This document shows, piece after piece, positions 27,978-36,570 of a DNA stretch of 64,000 bases. Source of the stretch: GCA-003244245 sp035606945 (GTDB taxonomy: Bacteria; Actinomycetota; Actinomycetes; Mycobacteriales; Pseudonocardiaceae); assembly GCA_035606945.1 (NCBI GenBank), contig DATNDR010000005.1, forward strand, positions 248,001 to 312,000. The letters are read 5' to 3'. Every line of letters begins with the position of its first letter. The stretch's first letter is position 1. The notes beneath the pieces were generated by a model. That model had not been told where the DNA came from. It saw only the letters and a list, made by a program, of their open reading frames with translations, and ran no database searches. The position numbers and the translations under genes are program-made.

Positions 27978-29225
27978 GTGACAACGACTGCCGACGGACC
28001 CGGCCATGTTGCGGTCCTCGGTGCTGGGCCGATCGGACTGGACGCCGCGCTGGCTTTTCTCGACGACGGTTGGTCGGTCACCGTGTACGAGGCGGCTGCG
28101 TCGGTGGCTGCGAACGTCCTGGCGTGGAGCCACATCCGGTTGTTCACACCCTGGTCGATGAACATCTCGGCGCGGATGCGCGCACACCTCGACGCCGCCG
28201 GCATCACCTCGCCCGGACCCGACGACTACTGCCCGACCGGCGCCGAGTTCGCCGACCAGCTGCTCATCCCGCTGGCCGAAGTCCCCGAACTGGCCGCCGT
28301 CATCCACCGAGGCGCCCGGATTCTCGCGGTGGCCCGGGAAGGCCTGCTCAAGCACGAGGAGATCGGCACCCCGCAGCGCGGATCGCACCGCTTCCGCTTA
28401 CTGGTATCCGACTCCCACGGCGCTGAACGGGTCGAGCACGCGGACCTGCTGCTGGACTGCACCGGTAGCTACCACCAGCCCAACGTGCTCGGCGACGGTG
28501 GGATCCCGGCCCCGGGTGAGCGGCAGGTAGCTGATCGGATCACCCGCCGGATTCCCGAAATCGATCGCGAGGCCGAGCAGTGGGCCGATCGCAAAATCCT
28601 GCTGGTGGGTGCCGGTAAGTCAGCCCAGACCGCGGCGCGTGATCTCGCTGCGCTGGTGGCCGAGCGACCCGGCACGAGCGTGGTGTGGGCCGTGCGAGCG
28701 GCAGACCCGGACTGGGGTGAGGTGTCCGGCGATCCCCTCCCCCAGCGCCAGGAGCTGGTCGACGTCGCGCAGCGGCTGCACTCGGGGGCAGTGGCGGGTG
28801 TGCAGGTACGCACCGGCGTGGTGGTCGACGCGTTGCGGGCGACCGATGACGGTGCAGCGGTCACGCTCCGGTCGGCTGCTGGGGATGTCGAGGAAGTCGT
28901 CGTCGACCGCATCATCGCCTTGACCGGTTTTCTCGGTGACACCTCGTTATATCGGCAGCTGCAGGTGCACGAGTGTTATGCCACCGCCGCGCCGATGAAC
29001 CTGTCCGCGGCGCTGCTGAGCGCGGCAGGTGACGGTCCGGCGGACTGCCTGGCGCAGGCGTCGCACGGGGTGGATGCGCTGCGGGTACCCGAACCGAACT
29101 TCTTCGTGCTGGGCATGAAGTCCTACGGACGCAACAGCACGTTCCTGCTCCGGGTCGGCTACGAGCAAGTCGACGAGGTGGCGCGCGCCTACGCCCCGCC
29201 ACTCCAGGCGCGAGTCAGCGGGTAG
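27978..29225 (+). CDS. FMO-like FAD/NAD(P)-binding oxidoreductase
   Basis: A 415-residue flavoprotein with two Rossmann motifs: GAGPIG near the N-terminus for FAD and LLVGAGKSAQTAARDL near the middle for NAD(P). The layout resembles flavin monooxygenases and thioredoxin-reductase-like enzymes lacking a CxxC. FFVLGMKSYGRNSTFLL near the end is the second FAD contact region. It lies 128 bp after the membrane protein on the same strand, inside the radical-SAM island, and may act on the same pathway. Substrate unknown. Confidence 0.8.
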   Translation: MTTTADGPGHVAVLGAGPIGLDAALAFLDDGWSVTVYEAAASVAANVLAWSHIRLFTPWSMNISARMRAHLDAAGITSPGPDDYCPTGAEFADQLLIPLAEVPELAAVIHRGARILAVAREGLLKHEEIGTPQRGSHRFRLLVSDSHGAERVEHADLLLDCTGSYHQPNVLGDGGIPAPGERQVADRITRRIPEIDREAEQWADRKILLVGAGKSAQTAARDLAALVAERPGTSVVWAVRAADPDWGEVSGDPLPQRQELVDVAQRLHSGAVAGVQVRTGVVVDALRATDDGAAVTLRSAAGDVEEVVVDRIIALTGFLGDTSLYRQLQVHECYATAAPMNLSAALLSAAGDGPADCLAQASHGVDALRVPEPNFFVLGMKSYGRNSTFLLRVGYEQVDEVARAYAPPLQARVSG

Positions 29226-29240
29226 CCCCTGCGGGGCGCG

Positions 29241-29307
29241 CGTCGTGAACTCGACGCGATCGACGTTTCCAGGCAGGCTGGATGTCGGCGCCGTCGAGTT
29301 CACGACG
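29241..29307. repeat. 16-bp perfect inverted repeat
   Basis: Arms CGTCGTGAACTCGACG (29241-29256) and its exact complement (29292-29307) are separated by 35 bases, between the convergent flavoprotein and radical-SAM fusion genes. It could be a bidirectional terminator hairpin or a REP/MITE-like unit; there is no U-tract. Confidence 0.7.
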
Positions 29308-29461
29308 TTGGGCTATTCGAGGCCGAACGGCGACAAGACCGCTATGGCTGACACACCGTGGCCCGCGACCTGCTGCCGGAGTCGGCCGCGTTCCGCGACA
29401 CCGCCGGCGCGCACAAGGCCGCGACACACCGAGCATGAGAGCGCGACACGCCGGTTACCGA

Positions 29462-31150
29462 TCACACCGCGCAGTTGTAGATCAGCGGGAGTGAGCCGTC
29501 ACGCTGGCGCAGCGTGAGGAATAGCTCTACCGCGCGACGCTTGGCCTCGGCCATGCTGATATCGGGCCCGGCGAGCAACATGTCGGGCGAGGTGTCGACG
29601 TCGGCGCCAGCGGGGTGCCAATGCCAGCCATCAGCCGTGACGGTCAGCTCCGGCACGGTGTTGTCGGTGTCGATGGCCACCCCGTCGGCGGAGTGTCCTC
29701 GCTTGACCAACGGCCGCACCGCGAAGTCCGCACCGCGGATGCCCTTGCCGGCCAGCAGCGCGCGCAGTGGCTCGACCTCGGCGCCGTTCTGCGGCGTCTC
29801 GGTCATCCCGACCCGCACCGGCAGGCCCAGCGACAGCGCCACATCGAGGCCGGCCATCGCCTTGGCCCACGCGCCGGGTCCCCGGTTGGTGTCATGGAAC
29901 GACGGCTGCGCGCTGTCCAGCGAGGTCTGCAAGATCAGCCGGGGGCAGCCGGTCAGGCGCTCCAGCTGGGTACGCCGCCAGCCCTGATACAGCATGGCGT
30001 TGGTCAGGCACACCACGTCGAGCCGCTCGGTGGCGTAAATCAGCATGTCCACGAGGTCACGTTCGAGAAAGGGCTCGCCGCCGGTGACATACAGCTCGGT
30101 GAAGCCCTCCTCGACCGCCTCGTCGACCAGCTCGCGGAACCGGGCCAGGCCCAGTGACCGGCGCCGAGCCTGCGGGGACGAGGCGACCGAGCAGTAGCTG
30201 CAGGCCAGGTTGCAGTGGAAGTTGGTGTAGATCCACAGCCGGGACGGGAACAGCGCCGAGCCGAACAGTGGCAGCACCGGAACTCCGTCGTCCGGGATCT
30301 CCGGGGTGAAGCCCCAGGAGACCTGCTCGCCGGCGAAGTCGGGCATCGCCGACTTGTAGAGCTGGAACCGGCCCCGGGAGCGCTCCGCGGGCGGCACGAC
30401 TTCCAGGCAGGTGGTCCACCATCCGGTTTCCACGGTCTGGGTGAACGCCTCCGGGAGCCCGGCAGCGCGCATCGAGGCGGCGTGTGAGCGCCAGTCGTAG
30501 TCCAGGGCCACCAGCTCGGCGGTGGCTCGCGGAGTTGCTGAGCCGGCGGCGACCTCGAGCAGGGCGTACCAGACGTGCCGACCACCGTCGTTGGCCGGTC
30601 GGCCGAGTACCCCGACGTTGACCACCAGGGTTTCCCCGAAGCGCCTGATCCAGGGCAGCCCGGAGTGCGTGCAGCAGATCACGTCCGCGCCGGATGCGTC
30701 GATCCGCAGCCGGTGCAGCTCGCCGGGTAGCGATTCCCACCAGAAGTCGTTGACGGCCAGCGTCGAGCCGTGCACCAGGTGCACCGCTACCCCGTCGACG
30801 GTTTCTCGATGCTCGGTGGGCAGAGTCCGCATCCAGGCCGCGAACTCCGCGGAGGTGTGCCGCAGGGTGTAGTCGTAGGCGATCGCGGCATAGGCGTTGT
30901 CCTCGTCGTCGGCGTACCCGCAGCCGCAATCCGGGTCCCCGCGGCCGATGGCCAGCTCGTAATTACCGGCGATGCACTCGACGCCGTGGTCGAGCAGCAA
31001 CGGCCAGATCGCCTCCGGTTCGGCCCCGTAGGCACCGAAATCACCCAGGCACCACAACCGCTGAGCACCACGTGCCTGTGCGTCGCGAAGGAAAGCCCGC
31101 AATGCGTACGGGTTGGAGTAGGTGCCTCCGCACAGCGCCCACCTCGTCAT
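29462..31150 (-). CDS. Metallophosphoesterase-radical SAM fusion protein
   Basis: A 562-residue two-domain protein. Residues 1-250 resemble a YfcE-like calcineurin phosphoesterase (LGDFGAYG at 35-42, GNYE at 62-65, HGS at 127-129, THSG at 161-164), but the first metal motif DxH is replaced by CGGTYSN. Residues 300-562 are a radical SAM domain with CNLACSYC at 313-320 (CxxxCxxC) and TGGEPFLERDLVDML. The start ATG has GGGAG upstream. It is divergent from a second radical SAM gene across 143 bp. The fusion suggests a nucleotide or phosphate-bearing substrate; the product is unknown. Confidence 0.85.
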   Translation of the reverse strand: MTRWALCGGTYSNPYALRAFLRDAQARGAQRLWCLGDFGAYGAEPEAIWPLLLDHGVECIAGNYELAIGRGDPDCGCGYADDEDNAYAAIAYDYTLRHTSAEFAAWMRTLPTEHRETVDGVAVHLVHGSTLAVNDFWWESLPGELHRLRIDASGADVICCTHSGLPWIRRFGETLVVNVGVLGRPANDGGRHVWYALLEVAAGSATPRATAELVALDYDWRSHAASMRAAGLPEAFTQTVETGWWTTCLEVVPPAERSRGRFQLYKSAMPDFAGEQVSWGFTPEIPDDGVPVLPLFGSALFPSRLWIYTNFHCNLACSYCSVASSPQARRRSLGLARFRELVDEAVEEGFTELYVTGGEPFLERDLVDMLIYATERLDVVCLTNAMLYQGWRRTQLERLTGCPRLILQTSLDSAQPSFHDTNRGPGAWAKAMAGLDVALSLGLPVRVGMTETPQNGAEVEPLRALLAGKGIRGADFAVRPLVKRGHSADGVAIDTDNTVPELTVTADGWHWHPAGADVDTSPDMLLAGPDISMAEAKRRAVELFLTLRQRDGSLPLIYNCAV

Positions 31151-31293
31151 CGAAGTCTTGCTCCCTTGGTTCGCGACGTCTCGTGGGTGTTCTCACTTGG
31201 TGGGTGAACCGGTTCGCCTGCGGTCAGCGAAGGCATGAGATAGGCGCAGATCAGTTGTAGCCTAATTCGACCGTGGCCGGGAAGGACGTCGCT

Positions 31294-32694
31294 ATGCGAT
31301 TGATCGATATAGCGAGGCGGTGGGAACGCCGAACCCGGCCGGTCGATCCGGAATACACAACGGTGCTGCGCCGCCGCTGGGCGCAACTACCCGAACACGT
31401 CAAGACACCGGGCCAGTTCCTCGGCCGGCATGCGGTGGGCTGCGAGGGCACCCATGGGGTGTTCCCCCGGTGCAACCTGGCCTGCACGCCCTGCTACCAC
31501 TCCCGCGACGCCAACCGGGTCCGGGTAGATGGAGCACACACCATCGCCGAGGTCGACAAGCAGATGGCGCTGCTGCGCCGGCTGCGCGGGCCGCGAGCAC
31601 ATGCCCAGCTCATCGGCGGGGAGGTGACGCTGCTGGACCCGGATGATCACGCCGAGACACTGCTGACGATGCGCCGGTACGGGCGCGAGCCGATGAGCAT
31701 GTCCCACGGCGACTTCGACTACGACTACCTGGAGCGGCTGGCCCTCGACAAGCAGGGTCGCCCACGGCTGAAACGGATTTCCTTCGCCGGACATTTCGAC
31801 ATGATGATGTTCGGTCGGCGCGGTATCCCGCGAGCGAGCAGCGAGCGTGAGCTCAACCCCCATCGCCAGCGTTTCGTCGATATGTTCCAGCGCCTGCGCG
31901 CCACGCACGGAGTGCACTCCTTCCTGGCGCACAACATGACGGTCACCCCGGCGAACCTGGGCCAGGTCGCCGATCTGGTGCGGGACTGCCACGCGATGGG
32001 CTTTGGCATGTTCTCCTTCCAGCCGGCGGCCTTCGTCGGGGACAACCGGCGCTGGCATGAGAATTACGAGCAGGTCGGAATGGATGAGGTCTGGCGGGAG
32101 ATCGAGAAAGGCGCCGGGACCACACTGGACTACACCGTGATCCAGCACGGCGACCTACGTTGCAACCGCGCCGCCTACGGCTTCTACGTCGGCGCCGAGT
32201 GGCACCCGTTCCTGTCCGGTGACCCGGGTGACCTCGCTGCCAGGGAGGCGTTCTTCCGTTACTTCGGGGAGACGAATTTCGCCGGGGTGGAACTGCCCGA
32301 TGTGATCGGCAAGGTGGTGCGCACGATCGCGCGCCATCCGGTCGTCGCCCTGATCGCCCTCCAGTGGCTGGTGCGCCTCGTGCGCCGGGTGGGAGGTCTA
32401 CGGACCCTGCTGCGCCACGGCGCGCGGCCGGTGTCGTTCGTGGTGCACCAGTTCATGGACGCCACCGACGTCGCACCTGCGTGGGAGCTGATGAAACGCG
32501 GTGAGAAGGCCACCGACCCGCAGATTCTCGCCGCGCAGGAGCGGCTGGCGTCGTGCCACTACGCGATGGCACACCCGGAAAGCGGTGAGCTGGTCCCGGC
32601 CTGCGTGCAGCACTGCGTGCTGGACCCGGTCGAGAACATCGAGCTGAGCCGGTTGCTGCCTATCGTCGACGGCCCAGCGACCCGTGCCACGTGA
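31294..32694 (+). CDS. Radical SAM protein
   Basis: A 466-residue radical SAM enzyme. The 4Fe-4S site is C60, C64 and C67 in RCNLACTPCYHSRDAN; IGGEVTLLDPDDH is the GGE-type SAM contact. A hydrophobic stretch near residues 346-360 and a Cys-containing C-terminus (LASCHYAMAHPESGELVPAC, VQHCVL) suggest extra clusters or a membrane-proximal C-terminal domain. GTG 31273 is possible, but ATG 31294 has an ideal GGAAGGA site. Its end overlaps the selenoprotein start by 11 bases, showing tight coupling. The reaction is not identifiable. Confidence 0.85.
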   Translation: MRLIDIARRWERRTRPVDPEYTTVLRRRWAQLPEHVKTPGQFLGRHAVGCEGTHGVFPRCNLACTPCYHSRDANRVRVDGAHTIAEVDKQMALLRRLRGPRAHAQLIGGEVTLLDPDDHAETLLTMRRYGREPMSMSHGDFDYDYLERLALDKQGRPRLKRISFAGHFDMMMFGRRGIPRASSERELNPHRQRFVDMFQRLRATHGVHSFLAHNMTVTPANLGQVADLVRDCHAMGFGMFSFQPAAFVGDNRRWHENYEQVGMDEVWREIEKGAGTTLDYTVIQHGDLRCNRAAYGFYVGAEWHPFLSGDPGDLAAREAFFRYFGETNFAGVELPDVIGKVVRTIARHPVVALIALQWLVRLVRRVGGLRTLLRHGARPVSFVVHQFMDATDVAPAWELMKRGEKATDPQILAAQERLASCHYAMAHPESGELVPACVQHCVLDPVENIELSRLLPIVDGPATRAT

Positions 32695-33262
32695 GGTCGA
32701 CCGTCCGGTCCCGCTGGCCGGTCTGGTCTTACCCGACGCGCGCACTGGCCGTGCCGTGGATCTCGGCGCGTTGCCCGGCACTTATGTGCTCACCGCTATC
32801 CGGCACCGGTATTGACTGCCCTGTCAAGAGCACCTCGTGCAGGTGCGCGACCTCGCAGCCGGCTGCCCCATCGGGCTCATCGCCTGCGGGTTCAGCCCCC
32901 CGGCGGCGCTTGCCGCGCTCGCGGAACACCTGCGCTGGCCGGGGCTGTTCCTGGCCGATGAGCAACGCCGGCTCTATGCCCTGCTGGGGATGCGCCGCGC
33001 CACTCTGTGGCGGGTGTACTCGCCGCGAACGCTGGCCCACTACGTGCTCGCCGCAGCACGTGGGCGCCGTCTGCCGCGGCCGGTAGAGGACACCCGACAG
33101 ATGGGCGGCGACGCGCTGGTGCGTGCCGGCATCGTCGTGCGCCGCTGGCTACCCCGCACCCCCGACGACCGCGTCCGCCCGGCACGCTTGCTGCACGCCA
33201 CCGGCTGCTCCCCCGTTGGTCGCCCTTCAAGTACGGCCAACGCCCCGCAGCGCCGCTCATAA
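32684..33262 (+). CDS. Peroxiredoxin-like selenoprotein candidate (UxxC, in-frame TGA)
   Basis: A continuous frame of 192 codons if the TGA at 32813-32815 is read as selenocysteine (residue 44). The motif becomes RHRY-U-LPC-QEHL, where relatives of the AhpC-TSA_2 (PF13911) family carry CxxC. Downstream sequence agrees with that family: LFLADEQRRLYALLGMRRAT, YSPRTLAHYVLAAARGRR and DTRQMGGDALV. GTG 32684 overlaps the radical SAM stop by 11 bases, and the disulfide reductase starts 37 bp after the stop. A hairpin lies 14 bases after the TGA. Conventional gene callers would stop at, or start after, the TGA (for example GTG 32837). A nonsense mutation is the alternative. Confidence 0.75.
32830..32846 (+). 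promoter_or_regulatory. Bacterial SECIS-like hairpin
   Basis: GCACCT pairs perfectly with AGGTGC around the loop CGTGC, beginning 14 bases after the in-frame TGA; the loop starts 20 bases after it and has G at its second position. Distance, stem and early loop guanosine fit the loose bacterial SECIS consensus. Six-base stems are frequent in GC-rich DNA, so this is supporting rather than decisive. Confidence 0.55.
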
Positions 33263-33299
33263 CGACGACCAACCCGCCCGCCGATCGGAGGCAACTCGC

Positions 33300-34709
33300 A
33301 TGGCGTCCTTCGACTACGACCTAGCGATCATCGGAGCGGGGTCGGGCGGGCTGACCGCTGCGCGGCTCGGCCGGTTCTTCGCCAAGCGGGTGGCATTGAT
33401 CGACAAGGATCACCTCGGGGGCGATTGCCTGAACTACGGCTGTGTTCCGAGCAAGGCACTGATCAAGGCGTCCCGGGTGGCGCACGAGGCCGCCACCGCG
33501 CGGCGGTGGGGACTGTCCGCGCAGCGGGATCCCACGGATCTCGGTGCGGTCAACGCCCGGGTACACCAGGCCATCACCGACATCGGCAAACTGGACAGCG
33601 CCGAGGTGCTCTCCGAGCTCGGCCCCGATGTCCTGCTGGGCGGCGCGACCTTTCGCGATCCCCACACGCTGCGGGTAGGCGATCGGGACATCACCGCCAA
33701 GTACATCCTGATCGCGTCGGGTAGCCGCCCGGCGGTGCCTGACATCGACGGGCTGGCCGAGGCCGGCTATCTCACCAACGAGGACGTCTTCGACCTGAGC
33801 AAGCTGCCGAGCCGGCTCGCGGTGATCGGCGGCGGGCCGATCGGCGTGGAACTGGCGCAGGCGTTGCACCGGCTGGGGTCCGCAGTGACCATCGTGCAAC
33901 GCGGAGCGCACCTGATCCCCCGCGATGACGGCGACATGATCGACATACTGGAGCGCCAGTTCGTCGACGAGGGCATCGACGTACGAATCAACACCCATCC
34001 CACCGCGGTCCGCCGAACAGGTGGGGACCTGCTACTCACCCTCGGTGCTGACCCGTTACGGGTGGATGCGATCTTGTGCGCAGTCGGCAGGGTACCCAAT
34101 GTGGAAGGGCTCGGGCTCGATGCTGCCGGTGTCACCACCAACGACCGGGGCATCCGCGTCAACGACCTGCTGCAGACCAGCCAGTCGCACGTCTACGCCG
34201 TCGGGGACGTGGCCGGCGGCCCCGCGTTCACCCACTACGCCGGCCACCAGGCCGCCCATGCGGTCCGCAATATCTTCGTCCCGATCAGGGCGGCCTTCTC
34301 CCCCGGGCACCTACCGTGGGTAACCTTCACCGATCCAGAGATCGCGCACGTCGGCCGGACCGAAGCGCAGGTACGGGCCAGCGGGGACACCTGCGAGGTC
34401 ATCCGGTTCCCCTACAGCCACAACGAGCGTGCCGTGACCGAGGCGGACACCGTCGGTCTGATGAAGTTCCTCATCGACGGCAAGCGCCGCCTGATCGGAG
34501 CGCACATCGCCGGGCACTGCGCCGGCGAGATGATCAATGAGCTGACCTTGGCGATGAACAACGACCTCACCGTCGATGCGATCATCGGCTCGATCCACGC
34601 CTACCCGACCTACTCCTTCGCGATCCCGATCGCCCTCTACGACTACGTGCTCACGCACAATCCGAGCGCCGCAGCCAAAGTCGGCCGTTTCCTGTCCCGG
34701 CTGACCTAG
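33300..34709 (+). CDS. Flavin pyridine-nucleotide disulfide reductase (MerA/Lpd-like)
   Basis: A 469-residue class I disulfide reductase. FAD site GAGSGG (12-17), redox disulfide C43/C48 in GGDCLNYGCVPSKAL, NAD site VIGGGPIGVELAQ and the second FAD contact VYAVGDVAGG are all present. The C-terminal His region reads HAYPTYSFA; the Glu that usually completes the His-Glu dyad (HPTxxE) is replaced. ATG 33300 follows GGAGG. It is 37 bp after the selenoprotein candidate and may supply its reducing power; that pairing is inference. Confidence 0.88.
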   Translation: MASFDYDLAIIGAGSGGLTAARLGRFFAKRVALIDKDHLGGDCLNYGCVPSKALIKASRVAHEAATARRWGLSAQRDPTDLGAVNARVHQAITDIGKLDSAEVLSELGPDVLLGGATFRDPHTLRVGDRDITAKYILIASGSRPAVPDIDGLAEAGYLTNEDVFDLSKLPSRLAVIGGGPIGVELAQALHRLGSAVTIVQRGAHLIPRDDGDMIDILERQFVDEGIDVRINTHPTAVRRTGGDLLLTLGADPLRVDAILCAVGRVPNVEGLGLDAAGVTTNDRGIRVNDLLQTSQSHVYAVGDVAGGPAFTHYAGHQAAHAVRNIFVPIRAAFSPGHLPWVTFTDPEIAHVGRTEAQVRASGDTCEVIRFPYSHNERAVTEADTVGLMKFLIDGKRRLIGAHIAGHCAGEMINELTLAMNNDLTVDAIIGSIHAYPTYSFAIPIALYDYVLTHNPSAAAKVGRFLSRLT

Positions 34710-34788
34710 CCGGCTGCCCAGGATGGCGCCCCCCGCCGATCGGCACCGGCCGTGCGCGGCCGGGGAGATGACCGTCTAATCTGCCGGG

Positions 34789-36570
34789 GTGTCCAAGCGA
34801 ACGCGACGCGACAAGCGCCGTCCTGCGAAGGGACGGCCGGGCCACGGCAGGCCTACTCAGCGGCGTGGCTCCCCGGATGAGCCCGACCTGATGGCAGATG
34901 TCGCCACCGCCATCACCGAGGACCAACCACTCCTACTGCTATCCCTGGCCAGCTCGCTGCTCTCAGCGCTTGAGCCGCGCCGTCCCAACCCGTTCGAAGT
35001 GGCGTCCGAACCCGACCTGCCCAGCCGCGACGAGTTGGTGCGGATCTTCCTCGACGTGGACGTGCTGGAGACCTCCGCCCTGCTCGCGGTGATCGCCGAG
35101 CTGTCCGGCGACGACATCACGCGCCGCCGGATCCGCCGGGAGATCGTCGAACGGGCGCACGCACTGCCTGGGTGGCTCACCGACCTGCACCGGACCACCG
35201 TCGAGCGAGTTGTCGAGATGGTGCACGTGCTCGGCGACGGCGACAACATCATGATCGGCTTGCGCCTGCCGGGCGGTTATGCCTTGTCGATCGTGGTCTA
35301 CATCGATCACAACATGGGCACGCTGGTCAAAGACGCGTTCGTGGTCCCCGAGCCGCTGGATGAGCTGATCGAGCACATGCGCATCGCCGCCGGCGGCGGC
35401 CCGGACACCACCTGGGCGGACCTGGCTCCCGCCGACGCTCGAGTCCGGATCCGGGAGGCGATCGAGCGGGGGGCCATCACCTTCCCGCCGTGCGAGACCG
35501 ACTCCTGGCCCGCCTGCCAGCCACTCGTCGAGTGGGCCCTCGGCATGCTGCCCACCGGCGGCAAGGGCTACCGGCGGCCGAGCTGGGGCAGCGACCGGTT
35601 GCGCAAGCTCACCGATCGCTTCTTCGCCTCCTCATACGCGGCTGGACTCGACGATGCCGACCATCGCAGCTTGCTCGAATCGGTGCTGTGGTTCGGCACC
35701 GACTACGGGCCGGGCGACCCCCTTCGCTGGAGCCCGGTGGCGGTCGAGATCCTGCTGATCGACTGGATCCCCCGCAAAATCGTGGCCGACGTGGCTTACC
35801 TGACCAAGGCGCCCGAACTGCTCCGCGCCTTCATCCGGTTCTGCCACCACGAACGCAAGATCCGGCCGGCGCTCACCGACGAGACCCTCGCCGCGGTCGA
35901 TGAGTACGAGCCGGAATACCAGCAGATCATCGCCGCACCGCGGCCACAGGGGCCGGCTGCGCTGCTGGCCGCGATGGGGGCGATGGGCGCGTTGCACCCC
36001 GATGGCCCGTGGCCGGATGCCGAGGGCGAGCTGCCCGGCGTCGGCGAGATCATGCTCGACTCGCTGCGTCGTGCCGTTGGCGGCGAGGACGCCCTGGCGG
36101 CGCTCGACGACACCCCGCTGCCCGATGAACCCTTCGACTGGCAGCCGATCCCGGCCGACGTCCACCAGCGGGTGGCTGAGGTACTCGCGCTGCTCGATCG
36201 CTGCTGCGACGAGCGGCTGGATCTGGAATATCGCACGGCATGCCGGCGGGTGCTCAGCCGTGCCGCCGCCGAGGACCCGGAGATCTTCCGTCGCCGCGGC
36301 CGGGCGGAGACCGCCGCCGGAGCGATCTGCTGGATCATCGGCAAGGCCAACGACCTATTCAGCCCTGCAATGCCGGTCAAAGACATCATGCACTTCTTCG
36401 GGATCAGCCAGGGCAGCGTCTCGCAACGCAGCGAGGCTTTCCTGCGCGCCATCGGCGTCGACCCAGCCGACCGGTTCGGGACCATGGACCTCGGCTGTCC
36501 CGACTACCTCACCTCGACCCGCCGCACGGAGATCATCACGCTGCGCGACCACTACCGGGCGATGGTGTAA
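34789..36570 (+). CDS. DUF6398-like protein of unknown function
   Basis: A 593-residue protein with a basic N-terminus (SKRTRRDKRRPAKGRPGHGR), a long helical middle and a C-terminal domain from about 455 resembling DUF6398 (VAEVLALLDRCCDERLDLEY, MPVKDIMHFFGISQGSVSQR). That last part looks like a helix-turn-helix, so nucleic-acid binding is plausible. Homologous proteins occur widely in actinobacteria; none has a role I can name. Its end overlaps the opposing methyltransferase gene by 19 bp. Confidence 0.7.
   Translation: MSKRTRRDKRRPAKGRPGHGRPTQRRGSPDEPDLMADVATAITEDQPLLLLSLASSLLSALEPRRPNPFEVASEPDLPSRDELVRIFLDVDVLETSALLAVIAELSGDDITRRRIRREIVERAHALPGWLTDLHRTTVERVVEMVHVLGDGDNIMIGLRLPGGYALSIVVYIDHNMGTLVKDAFVVPEPLDELIEHMRIAAGGGPDTTWADLAPADARVRIREAIERGAITFPPCETDSWPACQPLVEWALGMLPTGGKGYRRPSWGSDRLRKLTDRFFASSYAAGLDDADHRSLLESVLWFGTDYGPGDPLRWSPVAVEILLIDWIPRKIVADVAYLTKAPELLRAFIRFCHHERKIRPALTDETLAAVDEYEPEYQQIIAAPRPQGPAALLAAMGAMGALHPDGPWPDAEGELPGVGEIMLDSLRRAVGGEDALAALDDTPLPDEPFDWQPIPADVHQRVAEVLALLDRCCDERLDLEYRTACRRVLSRAAAEDPEIFRRRGRAETAAGAICWIIGKANDLFSPAMPVKDIMHFFGISQGSVSQRSEAFLRAIGVDPADRFGTMDLGCPDYLTSTRRTEIITLRDHYRAMV

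Noticed and set aside
32837..33262. Peroxiredoxin-like gene starting at GTG 32837 after the TGA
   Set aside because: This start would remove the redox motif and the first strands of the fold; the frame before the TGA is clearly homologous coding sequence, so I prefer a Sec-containing protein.
34789..36570. SEC-C or TFIIB-like assignment for the 593-residue protein
   Set aside because: The SEC-C cysteines and TFIIB zinc ribbon are not seen; DUF6398 similarity fits better.
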